Source: Rosa chinensis
Lineage: Eukaryota; Streptophyta; Magnoliopsida; Rosales; Rosaceae
Direction: 5' to 3'
Length of the DNA: 64,000 nucleotides
NCBI RefSeq assembly: GCF_002994745.2
Contig: NC_037092.1
Span: 76,207,824 to 76,271,823 of the forward strand
The stretch's first letter is position 1, and the number at the start of each line of letters is the position of its first letter. A program made the translations under genes and the position numbers. The notes under the pieces are model-generated. The model made no database searches. It was not told the DNA's origin and worked only from the letters and a program-made list of their open reading frames with translations. This document shows positions 22,071 to 34,341 of the stretch, one piece after another.

Positions 22071-23059
22071 ACATATCTCTATTTTAAGGAGAAATAATGA
22101 AATATGGTAATGTAGATCTTTCGTAGAAATGGTTTCCAAAAAATTATTTGTTAGATTGATGAACAATTATGATATTGAATCGTATTGAGTAGTTGTCGGG
22201 GTCTAGGTGTTGATTTTTGCACACTTTATCTTACGTACGTACGATTATACAATAGTGTAGATCAATAATCTGAATGGTCTATTTTCAATATTTCTTCAAG
22301 AATCGTACACGAATTATTTTAGCCCTATCGTAAACCACTAAATCATCCAACCTATAAAGCTTCATTTTCGATCCTTCCCCATCATCATCATATACACATG
22401 GTAAGTTCTAACCACCATTATTATCGGCTACTACGAATTCATCATCAACTGTCTTGTTAACTGAAACACATGCATGCATCTAATTGAAGACCACAAGAAC
22501 TCAGATATACAGCTAACCTCAAAATCCTCGTCTGGCAACAGAGAATAGAGACTACTAACTACCATTATTTAATCTAATCTTGGTCATTATGACCACGACT
22601 AGTAATGAACTTGAAACGAAACCCTAACCAATTTGTCCTTTTTCCAAAAAACATAACGACGTGTTTTGTAGGAACCCACATTGGCTGACGACAACTACCC
22701 AAAACACGATGAGGGGTTGTATAGTTACTTGGACTAGTGGATTTAAATGACATTCTGAAATTAGTTCTCCATCTTTGTACAATGGCACGTTAGGGTGTTC
22801 CATTTTGAATGCGACGTATGCAATAAAAGCATTGGAAGGAGGGTCCATCTAATCTAAGCTAAAATCTTTACCTCATAAGGGGGATATGTACAAAAAAATG
22901 GACCACCATGACCTGATTAATTAGTCTGAATCATGGAAATTGAGAATGAGAGTCACATACAAGAAGGACAATCGAGGGTGGAACCTAATTAAGGAGATCT
23001 TTCGAGATTTTATGTTACTGATATGATAGGAACAAGACATTCAAAATCCCTTCCACCAG

Positions 23060-23060
<1 letters not shown>

Positions 23061-23094
<34 letters not shown>
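23061..23094. repeat. Poly-C tract (34 C)
   Basis: Uninterrupted run of 34 cytosines between CCAGA and GATGG. The length is as read; homopolymers of this size are error-prone in sequencing and assembly. Confidence 0.85.
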
Positions 23095-23095
<1 letters not shown>

Positions 23096-23552
23096 ATGGT
23101 ATACTCATGAAAAATCATGGTATGTAGTATCTAATAATTTGAGGTGTTTAAGTACTTTGAATCCCATATCTCTCGATCGATCTCTCTCAATTCATTCTCG
23201 AAGTTCTGACTCGAAACGGCGAGAGAGATACACACGTGGTTTAATAGATTGAATCTACAATAAAGAATAGTTGACATGGATGATGTGGTCAAAAAAATGT
23301 ATAATCGAGTAGCCTCAAGAGATTTATATATGGGCTTGAACTAAAGGGTTTAACAGATTCAAGATCAGGTACTTGTCAAATCTCGACTTTCTTCATAAAC
23401 TATTATGATTGAATTCGGGATGGAGAGAGAGAAAAATTATACAATTATGTACAATCCAGATAGACAAAAAATATTCACCTGGCCTGCGGGGTATCCAGCG
23501 CGAGGCAGACCGAGGAGACTTTGGGTTGATCATAATTTCACCACTCATACGG

Positions 23553-24883
23553 TCATACCTCTCTTGGGTCAACAAAAAGAGCTTTATTTATTTGTTGGGT
23601 TTTAGTCAATTCATGAAGGCTGGTTCTGTCTGCTTCATTTTTCTTCATGGCTTTTATGCACCACAAATCCTCAGAGCAAGAGAGCAACTTCCAATGTGGG
23701 ATGTGATGTCTTAGTACTGAGTCATAACCCCCAACTTCTGTTACTACGACCTTGCAGCAGAAGTTCTTAGTTGTAGTACTAGCCATGTTGTGCACAAAGT
23801 GGCACAAATTCCTCACCAGTTTCCCTGACAATGGTCCTTCATGGTACACCCCATACATGAAGTAAAACCCAAAAGGGTTGAAAAAATCAGGCATGGAAGG
23901 CAGTAATTTAAAGCAAGGCAAAAACCTATCCATCAGTCTCCAGCTTTTTGCATACAACAGACAAGACAGAGGTGCCTTCCCTAGCCTCAATTTGAAAACC
24001 TCACCGCTGTTCCATACACTAATCATAGCCCAACTTTTTGGTAGAGCTTGCCCATTTGATTCAAAATTGCCAAACTCTCCTCTTGGATAGGCCACCCAAG
24101 TCCCCAAGCTCAGTTTGTTCCCAAGCACTTTGTTTATGTCATGAGGAAAGAAATCAGTGGAAGCCATACACTTTCTGTACAGAAACTCAGCTTCTTCTAC
24201 CTTGAGCTTTGCGATTTCAACGTTGGAAGAGACGTGGCAGGGCCGGCAACGAACCGGGTTTACCAGAATTGCAGGGGTCCTGAACTTGATGTAGCCAAAC
24301 TTCTCAATGAAAAGCCTGACTGAAGCTTCGTTGTCTTTCTCGGTGGCCATGTATGAGTAATCTACGTCGTTGGCTACGAACCAATCCTCTAAACAACACA
24401 CCAGTCTGGAACCAATCCCTTTTTGACGATGGAATGGTGCGACCCTCAGGCCGAGGATGTAGCCCACTCTGGCCAGATTGGCCTCATGATCTCTAGGCGG
24501 CGGCTTATTATGAACCGTCACCAACTTTATCGAGCCTTGAATGACTCCAACCAACTGGTTGTCCAACTCGGCCACCTGCAAAACATGATGGTCATGATGG
24601 CTGTGAAAAAAAAGTCGCCGAATTTGTTTCGATGATGATGATGATGATAAGACGTTCGATGTGGGAAATTAAAGAAGAAGATTATGAAAAAGGGAATGTT
24701 TATACGTACCAGCATCTTGTGCATCGGACTGTTCCGGATCCTACATATGGGGTCACCCATAGTGTCTGTGAAGAGATATACTCGCTCCGTTGGTCCTACC
24801 TCGCATCTTCGTTCAAGGTCTTCCACTCTAGCTCTATCCGCTTCACCATCATAGCTTCGAATTACAGCCTCCTTTAGTCCCAT
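23553..24883 (-). CDS. HLS1-like GNAT N-acetyltransferase, two exons, intact
   Basis: Predicted 398-residue protein, close to the roughly 400 residues usual for the plant HOOKLESS1 family. Exon 1 is 24883-24710 (58 codons). The intron is 24709-24576 (134 bases, GT...AG). Exon 2 is 24575-23553, ending ...FVDPREV and TGA. Exon 1 holds the conserved 'VEDLERRCEVGP' and 'FTDTMGDPICRIRNSP'. Exon 2 holds the GNAT fold with the acetyl-CoA binding motif 'HRQKGIGSRL' at about residues 107-116, then 'SYMATEKDNEASVRLF', 'KLSLGTWVAYPRGE', 'PFGFYFMYGVYHEGP' and 'IPHWKLLSCSEDLWCIK'. HLS1 of Arabidopsis promotes differential growth in the apical hook downstream of ethylene and acts in the nucleus; this protein is a family member, not shown to be the orthologue. 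The start codon is the first ATG after a CT-rich leader. No frame breaks. It is the only complete host gene in the window. Confidence 0.93.
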
Positions 24884-25049
24884 TTCTGAAACCCTAATTA
24901 ACCTCTGCAGATCAAAGATACGTACGTAGCAGGAGTAAGTTGTAGTAGAAGAAAGAAAGAAAGCAAGAAAGGAAGAAAGAAAGAAAGGGAGGTTTGCTTT
25001 GTACTTTCTAAAGCTTAGCTATAATATGCAGCTAGCTAAGTTCATGGAG

Positions 25050-25057
25050 TATTTATA
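25050..25057 (-). promoter_or_regulatory. TATA box of the HLS1-like gene
   Basis: TATAAATA on the - strand, 167 bases upstream of the start codon. It is followed by a CT-rich (on -) leader with (CTTT)n runs at about 24948-24990, a common plant 5' UTR composition. It is the best TATA match in the first 300 bases upstream. Confidence 0.6.
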
Positions 25058-25640
25058 CGGAGCTGGGAATGCTCTTCGAGCTATCATCAACATCAATCGC
25101 CTAGGCCAGGCTTCAAAAAGAATTATTATAATATTATATAGTAGACAGAAAGGTAATCTAAATAATAGAATGTGTTCTTTGTCTCTACTCTCTAGCAATT
25201 TAATTAAGGATTTGGAGCTTTAATTAACTAAGCTATATATCCACGAACGTTAGGATAACCTCAGGCTCACGCCACATGTGCACGCCTAATAATATGTCGC
25301 TGGCCGTCATCACCAAATTTTTTATTTTTTTATTTCTTTTCAGAAACATTGGTCCTATATATTGGTCCCTATATTGGTTATTAGGTCATTTTAATACTTT
25401 GTACCACTTATGCCTATTTTCATACAGGTATACGTACCCCACCACATCACCAACCCTATTGATACGTACCGTACAGTCGGCAGGAGTATAAGTCTATCTG
25501 AACATGGATACTGAAGTTTATGTATATAGTTAATTATTGGATGATGTAATTTCACCAAATTAGATTGAACAATTAGATTCTGTCGGCGGAGGAGCTACGT
25601 TGCTGGACTATTTTTCATTTGTTTAAGACCAGATGAATAT
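25058..25640. other. Intergenic upstream of the HLS1-like gene
   Basis: No gene. AT-rich, likely containing upstream regulatory DNA of the HLS1-like gene. CACATGTGC (25273-25281) is an E-box-like palindrome. No element boundary seen. Confidence 0.4.
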
Positions 25641-25648
25641 ATTATTAA

Positions 25649-26478
25649 GGACTAAATTCAGTTTAGTCCCTTGAACAGTTGAACTTTAGGGCTAAAATCA
25701 CTTTGGTCTCTGATTTTTTTTTTTTAATCACGATGGTCCATACACTTCCAAATTACATTAACCTAGTCCAAAATTTGACTTTGACTCAAAAGATGACGTC
25801 ATGTGCTGAGTTGGAGCTGACATAGATGCCCACTTTTCAGATTTTAAACACCCAAAGAATGGCAAAATGGACATTTCTAATTTAATCTAATTTCTAATTA
25901 TTTTTTTATTTTTAAAATTTCTCTTCATTTTCTCTCTTTTCTACTCTCTTTCTGTCTCTCTCTGACTCTCTGCAATTTCATCTGAAACAAAAATAACTCC
26001 CTTCTGTGAATTTTGAACTCCCATTAGGTGCCAACAATAGCTGTACACCAACATTATCACTATTACATTTCTCCAGATAACCCACTTCTGCAGCATTTTG
26101 AGCTTTGAGAAGAAAATGTTTTGCTTGGACTGCGGTGGAGATGCATTTTTCTTCTACTGTCGCTCCTCCAGACACAAAGACCACCAAGTGATCCATGTCT
26201 GGTCAACTAAATTTCGACCAAGGGCATCCTTGAGCAGGTTGGAGACGAAGCCAGTAACTAAGGCCAGTATACTAACCAAGGCCAGAAATCAACTTCGACA
26301 ACCACCGTTGCCGCGGTGCACAGTAACTACACGGTGGTCAGCCACTGTATGAAACCAGTTGAAACCAATTTTTGGAGATGGTAAACAAAGAATTTACATT
26401 TGAAGAAGGTTAGGTTTTGAGCAGTGAACAAAGGAGATGGTGTAGGAGTTAATAATGCCCAAAAACTGAATTTAGTCC
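25649..26478. mobile_element. MULE-like non-autonomous element with a captured zinc-finger fragment
   Basis: 830 bp with 16-bp perfect terminal inverted repeats GGACTAAATTCAGTTT (25649-25664, inverted at 26463-26478). A perfect 9-bp target duplication, TATTATTAA, flanks it (25640-25648 and 26479-26487). A 9-bp duplication is the signature of Mutator-like elements. The TIR is short for a MULE. No transposase is present. The interior holds a TC-rich stretch and a PLATZ-like coding fragment (26114-26204), so this fits a small Pack-MULE. Confidence 0.75.
26114..26204 (+). pseudogene. PLATZ-like zinc-finger fragment inside the MULE-like element
   Basis: The frame reads KMFCLDCGGDAFFFYCRSS and then RHKDHQVIHVW. 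CLDC, YC and HKDH reproduce the metal ligands of the N-terminal zinc-binding part of plant PLATZ proteins (AT-rich DNA-binding regulators). Conserved sequence stops after the HKDH. The downstream ORF (to 26352) has no PLATZ second half and upstream codons are broken. About 30 residues only. Confidence 0.5.
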
Positions 26479-26487
26479 TATTATTAA

Positions 26488-28308
26488 CTCACAAAGACAA
26501 AAGAAATTTATAATTAGTGTATGTGTGTCCTAAGGTCAGTGATATATGATTATATGTTTCATTCATTTGAGACCCTAAAGAGTGAACTTTGTTTAAAACA
26601 GTTGATACTATTAAGTGAACTACATTTTCGGGTATCAATTATATCTCATTTTATGTGGCAGTTGATTTAGTATAAAGCCTAACGTATTTATTAAATGATG
26701 TGATTGTGTCAAATTAGTTGTTTCATAAAGTGAATTGCATGTGGTACTTGAAAAATAATTCATCTAATATTTTTTAATTTTATTTTCTCATTTTTTATAA
26801 TTTTTAATAAAACTTACTTTTGATTTAAAAAAGAAAGAAAGAATCAGTTAGTTAATTAGTTTGGAAAAGAGCAAGGAGGAAACTCTTTCCATTACAGTAG
26901 CAAGGTTTCTTTTGGCATGTTGCTTATCTGGAATGAGAATGGAAATGATGGGAATGATTTCGGTGTATGAGATTTCCTGCGTTTACTAACATATATAGGT
27001 ATGAGAATGATTCCAATGTATGAGATTCCTACGTTTACTGTCATATCTAGGTATTAGAATGGATGTGGGTCTCACCTTATTATCAGGATTCGATTTTATT
27101 ATCAGGAATCGATTCATGAATACCCTTAGTCTGATAACTAGGGGGATATGAGTTTAGGAATGATTCCCATACTGATTATTTTCTTCTTCCATTTCAGTTG
27201 TCTTCGATTCATGACTTCTTCCATTCCAATTATCTATGATTCATGACTTTTTTCACTACAAGTAAGTAAACGTGTTATTAATGTTATACACTATTTTAAC
27301 TATGATTTGGTTTCTATGTGGACTATTGTGTGGCCCATACTTCCTTTTAGTTTATAGACACTTAGATTCGAAAGTGAAAGTGAAACCCCACTAATGGCCT
27401 AGTTAGCTTGGCTTTAGCTGCTAATTTTTAAACAATTTTCTTAGGTTCGTGATAATACTTTACCTAACGCGCCTCAAATACTACCTAGAAAATAGGCAAA
27501 ATAGACAAAATAGAGAGAATTAATGCAAAATCTCGATGAGATCTATACGAGATATTAAAGAATTTAAACTAGGATTGAAGAACGTTTTGGTGACCAAACT
27601 TTGTAATTAGGATATTGAATGGATAAGACGAAAACACATTTAACAAATGATTCTACTAGTTTGGTGACACCGGCCACTTAAATATTTGTTTTATGTCATG
27701 GTTAGTGAAGCCAAAGAGTAACTCCTTATTCCCACATTTAGATTTTGATAACTTACATAAGAGGTTCGCTTCAAAGTAGTACAAGGTCCTTAAAGTTGTT
27801 TATCTTTGTTACGTTTGGAGATTGATTTCTGAAAATGCAATTTTTATCTTTAGTTGTTATTGAAAATATTAGATTTTTTTTTTTATTTGGTGTTTTCATC
27901 TCGTTTAGGCTAGCTTGATTGGCTGCTACTTTCCTCTGGAGTTTGATTAATTTGTAATCTTTTATCAATATAAATTATTTAGTCCAACACTAGGGTTTGG
28001 GGGAGGTGGCCAAAACTTGGGGCCAGGGTTCTTAGGTTTTTCTCGCATTGGTAGGGCTATCAAATAATACATAGTTGGTAATTTACAAAAGGTTGTAGTT
28101 CCCACACTAGAGAGTTAATCAACAAATTCTATACTTGGTGTTTAATTTGCACCCTCAAAACCATTGGAAATGAAGAAGAAATAAATTCTTGGTAAGAAAA
28201 TGACTTTTATTCTGGATGATCGAGGATACTCTTTTAGAAGTTATTGCATAATATCTAAATACACCATAGTAATCCGGGAGTCCCATGTAAAAAAGGACTC
28301 TCGGTCAT
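26488..28308. other. Intergenic, AT-rich, with a MITE-like patch
   Basis: No gene recognised. At about 26915-27282 a MITE-like patch starts GGCATGTTGCTTATCTGGAA and ends AGTAAGTAAACGTGTT. It has imperfect inverted ends and an internal direct duplication of about 55 bp ('GTATGAGATT.CCT.CGTTTACT' twice, 26957-27060). This is typical of Harbinger-type MITEs, but no clean target duplication was seen. The rest is T-rich with small meaningless ORFs. Confidence 0.4.
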
Positions 28309-28545
28309 TTTTTTTTTTTGAAAGGAAAGACGACAGACTATATTAATTGCAAACTGAGGAGTACATGAAGCGATGCAAAAGCATCGAAATAAAATAATAA
28401 AGCATAACAAGATGCATAAGCGCATCTATAATGAAGAAAAACAATAAAGGATAAAAAGATGCACAGATGCATCTAAAATGAAAGGTAATCAGGATGTGAC
28501 TTGATGCCGAACGACATCGCTGCACTTTATAAGTATATGTGGATG
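28309..28545 (-). mobile_element. LINE 3' tail (5'-truncated)
   Basis: A T run at 28309-28319 is followed by 'GAAAGGAAAGACGACAGACTATATTAATT'-like sequence, which on the - strand is a typical plant LINE 3' end followed by poly(A). Short repeats built on 'GATGCAT/AGATGCA' fill 28370-28480. The 5' boundary is uncertain and no target duplication was found. Confidence 0.4.
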
Positions 28546-29926
28546 TCTTTTTTATTCATTATTATTTTATACTCTTTTATAATTTTGTTGTATTTTTTTA
28601 TATTAGCTCAGTGTTTAAGTTAAATTTACACATAGAAAAATATATTTTGTTGGAATCACTTTACATAATGAGTTTTTCGTGCACTCTACAATATTTGTTA
28701 TTAATAAATTACCATTTCTATTGATAAATTGAAAAAGGAGAACATTAACAAAATGCATCTAATGCATCTGCATAAATTTGGAGGGATCAGGTGGTCATTT
28801 CCTTTCTTCCATCTCAAGTCTCAACACACGTTGTGTTAGGATTTGGTATAATCGTACACAGAAAAGCAACAGAAACATAGAAACAGAAACCGCAATAGCA
28901 ATAAGCACAATCATCACTTACTTTAATGCACTAAGCACTCGATCACATTCACAAAATGGCTCACACGAAGCCCTAAACGTCGCTATTGTCTTCTTTTCCT
29001 TCCTCACTATTTTAATTATGGCCCCTTCAAACTATATCTTAAACAAGTTCCATCCCATCCGACTTACTTTTCTGCAGTAATCATAAGACCTCCCATTATA
29101 AACCCTAAAAAGGGCCACGTACGCCAATGACAATGTGTACACGTGTGTAAATTCACTATTCGGCCCCAACCCACTACCACTTTGTGATCTTTTCCCATTC
29201 ATCTTTTACTGTTAAAAGAGTTTGGGTCCCTTCTCTAATGATTCAACACTCCACAACAAGTGCTGTTCCAAATCTTTCTGCTTTGTTTTCTTTTCTTTGC
29301 ATGCATTATGTTGTCCTCTACATGTTTTTTATCGACTAGTTGGATGCTTTGGAACTTAGCCCTAGCATTCATAATATGCCCCAATGAGTAGCTAGGGTGG
29401 GATCCACTACACTTTGTATGGGGGTCCTGTCCAAATTCACTTGAGAGCTAGGGTTCGAGGGCATAGATTTTACTTTTTTGGGAGCTTGTAATGGGTGATT
29501 GGATTCTTTTTATCATTCATTCTTGTTCTATATGGATCAAATGAGGAATACTAGAAGACATCACATGTGACATTCATATGTACTTCTCTATTATTGATGT
29601 GTTATGATGCCTTACTAATTGATATATGTCAGTTATATCAAGTGATCCATGCAATGTTGCTATAATATTATATACTGGTAAAACCTACATTTTCTTAAAG
29701 AAAGGGTGGCATTGATTTTCAATCAAGTATTCATTTATACATTTGTGCCATTTTTTAGTACGTACATACTGCAAGAATTGGGTAAACAATAGGAGTAATC
29801 AAAGAGAAATCTTCGCATATGTGAATGGTGATTGGTGAATATCATTACATACTTTAAATATAAAGCTTCGGAAACCAACTACTTTTCATTTTCTTGTTTT
29901 CCTAGTTCAATAAAGTGAGATTAATT
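28546..29926. other. Intergenic, no gene recognised
   Basis: AT-rich. The longest ORF (28778-29080) has no domain and a composition typical of chance frames. No repeats or element boundaries seen. Confidence 0.45.
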
Positions 29927-29940
29927 AAGAATCCGAAGTA

Positions 29941-30163
29941 GTAGTGATTTTATTGATGATGTATGGTTAGATAAGACACTTGCAATCATTCAGGATGTTC
30001 TCTATGAGGATTATTGCAACTGTTCTACTATAGCTCGGGGTTCAGGTTTTATGTCCCCCCCCCCCGATGCAAAATTCTACTATTAATTTAATAAATGGAA
30101 CCGGGCGTGGGGCTAATCCTCCCAGCTAGGCTAGGTTACAAACCCCTTTAAAAAAAAAAAAAA
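29941..30163 (+). mobile_element. 5'-truncated LINE tail with target duplication
   Basis: About 220 bp between 14-bp direct repeats AAGAATCCGAAGTA (29927-29940 and 30164-30177), ending in poly(A) (30150-30163). The first part still reads as LINE C-terminal coding ('FIDDVWLDKTLAIIQDVLYE'). A C run and 'GATGCAAAATTCTACTATT' 3'-UTR sequence follow. The 3' UTR includes GGGGCTAATCCTCCCAGC, a LINE-type tail. Confidence 0.75.
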
Positions 30164-30177
30164 AAGAATCCGAAGTA

Positions 30178-31870
30178 ATTAAATCTATGCAGAACTAAAT
30201 GTTGTCAAAAGAGAAATCTCCTATACGTGAGAGTTGAGACTCAATCCATATGATAGATTTGAGAGAAACTTATAAGGATACATGTCACGATTTCCGTTTG
30301 TACGTTACATTACATTATTCAATTATCCTATCCTCACTCAATATCGTCCTAACATTGCTTCCGGCCACCGTAATACACATTATTATTTGTTCCAATCTAT
30401 TCCTCAAACCCTTGTCTTTGCTAAAACGAATCCTCAAACCCTTTTCAAGATGCCATAACTATGCAATTAGTGGGAGCTATTTGTGCTCTGACACGTTGAT
30501 ATGCATAAATTGAAATGCAGGGACCTCATAGTCCATTGCATTATGGTGGTTTGGACATGTACGTCCACATTTGGTGCACAAATAGAAGCGATTGAGAATA
30601 CATTAGCCTAAACCATCTGAAATGACATGGATATTAAAGGCCATAAAGAAATTTGGAATATATATGATCGAAGGGTTTATAGGATTTGTTATATATTGAA
30701 GATAAAGACATGACACATTAGGCAACACCAAGTAGAAGAGCAATTTAGTACGCAACCCAACCCTAGCTAGTACAAATATATATACATATATGATAATATG
30801 TATGGCCGGCCAAAAGATAATAATAAACCTAGCAATCATCAGAAACACCATGAATTCATTCTGCTTTTTGTGTATATTGGCTAGACCATGATCAACAGCG
30901 TATCTCTTTTGTCTAATTCACCAAACAAACCTTAGTGGTAACATCACATTGTTCATAGTACAAGAGCACTCAGCATAGATCCATATTTCCTTCAGGGCAT
31001 TCACATTGTTCATTGTTTAAAATCTTTGTGCTGTTGTGGTCCTTGCATGAAGTAATCCATACAAAAATTATGAATAACCTTGAAATTAAACTATACAGGG
31101 AGAAAACACCAAGAGTAAGACTACATGTAGATAATAGATCGATGTCGATCGACGATATACACTCTACTGAAATTAGTTTTAAAATTTTTATTCAGACTTT
31201 AATCATGGAGATAAGCAAATTAGTTGCATGTACGTACCGATGCAAGTGTTATTAATTAGAAGAGGAAATGAGTTTGCATTTCCATTCGATTAAGAAGAGA
31301 ACATCAGTGAAAATGATTTTACTGGACTACTCTCTTTTCTCTCATCCTAATTAACTCCATACACATAATTTATCTAAAGATTAAGTTAAGGTCATCTTTG
31401 CAAAATGAATCAGTGAAAAAGAAAACCGTGCGTCAAGTTCTCTGAACTATGGATACTAACGTTCTTTGTCAGACTAATGTTGTTTGCTTAAATATCGAAG
31501 TAATAGACGATTTTGTAAATTATATGTGGAGAGGTCCCAGAATTCTTTGTGCTACCATCCACTCAATCTAATTTCTGCTTGATATTTTATAAGCTTATTA
31601 TGCTTATTGTGAATAGAACCACATACATCGTTCCAAATCTCACATATCCAATAATCTTTTCAAATCAAATACATTGTAAACACTAAACCCTAAGTGACCT
31701 AAACATACATGATCGAATAGCTAACACAGATATTAACACATGCATACAGAGACGTTGATGGATCCAGCAATCCTCAAGTTGAGGCTATAGAACTTGTGGT
31801 GTGGGTATTTTCTGGTCCAACTGGAGCAGCTTTTAAATGATCATAGGTCTACCACTGTCCTCTACATGAA

Positions 31871-31904
<34 letters not shown>

Positions 31905-32106
31905 GATTCTTGGGGTCCCTCGACACCATTTCTCCACTCTCGACGGGCTGCTGCCCATCCGTGACAACTTGCATCTGTGCCTTTTGTATTCCTTCGATTC
32001 GTTGTTCATTGCTAGAAGAAAAAAAACTTACGACATAAAATCACGCTCACAATCCGAAACAAATAATAATGAATCCAACCTTTTCTTAGCCCCGTTTGGC
32101 CAGAAG
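30178..32106. other. Intergenic, no gene recognised
   Basis: AT-rich DNA with chance ORFs only (30250-30513, 30603-30851, 31013-31255). A (TA)n microsatellite lies at 31875-31901. A poly-T at 32107-32125 marks the LINE that follows. Confidence 0.5.
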
Positions 32107-34143
32107 TTTTTTTTTTTTTTTTTTTGAGGAGAACACGTCAAAGTATATACTGAAGTAGTCAATCAGTTTGTACACAAAGCGGCTATGAAGCCACTGGTTT
32201 CCGTGGAGACAAACCCACTCCAATACAGATCAAAATCAGAACCTAATGCAAATCTAGCCAGCACATTGGCAACCTTATTTGCAGTCCGACTAATATAGCT
32301 GAAATAAGAGCCATGAGGGCTCCCCAGCATAGTGAAAATATCTTCATAAACTCTACCTAACAAAGAAGTATTCACACCTTGTGAGTTGATGGTAGTCATA
32401 ACCCGCTGACAATCAGACTCAAAGGCAACTGGAGCAAGACCAAACCTGTCCACCAAATTGCATACAGCTCGACAAGCCAAAACTTCAACAGTTTGCAGAT
32501 TTGACACCCATCTCACCTTAGAGCAAACATCGCCTACTATTAAGCCTGAACTATTTTTAAGCACAACCCCAATACCACCAGAATGGCTTGAAGCATCATA
32601 TATCCCAACACAATTAGCCTTAAGCCAACCCGGGGAAGGTGGAGTACACTGTCAATTCATTTTCCCCCACAACCCGGCCTGAAGGAGCTTGAACTGACAT
32701 ATGAAGATGATAAAAAGAAGTAACCTGAAAAGCTAGCTGATCAAGAGATGCAAACCTACCATTCCAAAGCCTCTTATTTCTCTCCTTCCACACAAACTAG
32801 ACCAATATCAAGAATAAGGAAGCATCCGTTTTAGTTAGATTCCCCAAACACAAAGCCAACCAATCACTTACAGAACCATGCACCATGTGCAACGTCTGCA
32901 CTATACCTAATGAAGGAAAATAATTCAACAAGTCCTTCACAAAAGGGCATTCACAACTGACATGCATAATCGTCTCCTTCTCAGCATTACAAAAGAAACA
33001 ACCATTCAATATAGGCACTCGACGAGAACAGAGCTTTGAATTAGTGGGCAAAATGGAAGAACAAACCTTCCAAAAGTGAACCTTAATTTTCCCAGGAACA
33101 TTTGCGAACCAAATAGACTTCCAAAATGCCGAAGTCCCACCACCTTTAGAAGAAGAAGAGCCCCTATGTAGTAAATCAAAAGCTAGAAAATATGCGCTAG
33201 CTCTTCGTAGTAAAATTACATTTAGCATCATAATGCCAAACTAATCTGTCAGGCATATCCCGTCGACTCAAAGGAATGGCCAAGATCAACTCTGCATCAC
33301 ACTGATCAAACCACTCTCGTACCCAGTCGACATTCCAAGAGAGTCAGGAAAGCAGAGATAATCCTTTACCCAAAGAGGCTCCCCATCCATACGAATAATA
33401 GGCCTGAAAGTAACAAGTCTAGGAATCCACGAATCATCCCAAGCATGAATAGTCTCTTCATTCCTCACCTGCCACCTTATACCGCTTCGAAGTAGTGGTA
33501 GAGAAGAGTAAATGCCGCGCCAACATGCAGAAGGAGATGATGGAAGAACACTACTCCAAATACCATCTTGCGAAAAGTATTTGGCACCATACAATCTAGC
33601 TACCAACGAACTGGGATTGCATAAGAAGTGCCATCCCTGTTTAGCCAAGAGAGCAAGATTGTGTGCATGTAGATCTCTGAACCCCATCCCACATGCTTCC
33701 TTAGGTTGGCAAAGTTTAGCCCAAGAAAGCCAATGAATCTTCTGATTCTCATCCTTACTTCCCCACCAGAAACGAGCACATAACTGATGAAGTGAATCAC
33801 AAAAATGTTGGGAAGCATAAAGCAATTCATAGTGTAAGTAGGCAGTGATTGAGCAACAACCCTAATAAGAAGGTCCTTACCTGCACCACTGAGTAATTTA
33901 CCCTGCCAACCAACCAGCTTCTTACTAAGCCTTTCCTTAATAAAAGCAAAATGCTCAATTTTATTCCTACCCAAATAAGTTGGAAGACCCAAATACTCTT
34001 CATGCTTAGGCATAATCTTGACACCCAAGGAATCAGACAACTGACTCTGTAGAGCGCCACAAACTTTCTTACTAAACACCACACTGCTCTTAGTATAGTT
34101 AACCTTCTGCCCCGAAGCTAACTCATAAGTAGAGAGAACATAC
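32107..34143 (-). pseudogene. L1-type LINE, 3' half of ORF2 (RT end, zf-RVT, RNase H), decayed
   Basis: The poly-T at 32107-32125 is the poly(A) tail on the - strand. From the right, 34143-33830 reads 'LASGQKVNYTKSSVVFSKK' and 'EEYLGLPTYLGRNK', the end of the reverse transcriptase. 33825-33286 continues 'ARFWWGSKDENQKIHW' and 'CGMGFRDLHAHNLALLAKQGW'. 33231-32797 is a zf-RVT domain ('FWKSIWFANVPGKIKVHFWK', then a CxxC...H...C pattern). 32564-32163 is the C-terminal plant RNase H-like domain ('FESDCQRVMTTINSQ', 'HGSYFSYISRTANKVANVLA'). At least three frame changes or stops separate the blocks. The ORF1 and endonuclease halves are missing (5' truncation). Not functional. Confidence 0.85.
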
Positions 34144-34341
34144 TAGATTTGTGTCAGATTAGGTAGCTTAATCTGCTTATTTATTGATTTGAGTCAGATT
34201 AGCTGTTTGGTAAAATAGTAGTTTGCTGATTATATTTCAATCTCCCACTTTCCGATGTATAATTCACAAGCTGTTATATTGCTACTTCTAGATATTCATA
34301 CCACTGACATAATATGCTAATAATACTAACAAAACAAGACT
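34144..34341. other. Short spacer with a 17-bp direct repeat
   Basis: GATTTGTGTCAGATTAG (34146-34162) recurs as GATTTGAGTCAGATTAG (34185-34201) with one mismatch. Otherwise AT-rich with no gene. The LINE 5' boundary may extend slightly into this stretch. Confidence 0.4.

Larger units (their letters stand above)
20511..23552. other. Intergenic, no gene recognised
   Basis: AT-rich single-copy-looking DNA. Small ORFs (for example 21692-21919 and 22624-22848) have no domain. Visible structures are a (TA)n tract near 21530-21540, an ATGAATCTCCTGTAACCAAC repeat (about 21980-22070) and a 34-base poly-C tract (23061-23094). CATG-rich and T-rich segments are otherwise unremarkable. Confidence 0.5.

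Noticed and set aside
25978..26196. - strand ORF over the PLATZ-like fragment
   Set aside because: The zinc-ligand pattern is on the + strand; the - strand frame is its shadow.
28778..29080. 100-codon + strand ORF
   Set aside because: No domain, no splice context, ordinary AT-rich composition; likely chance.
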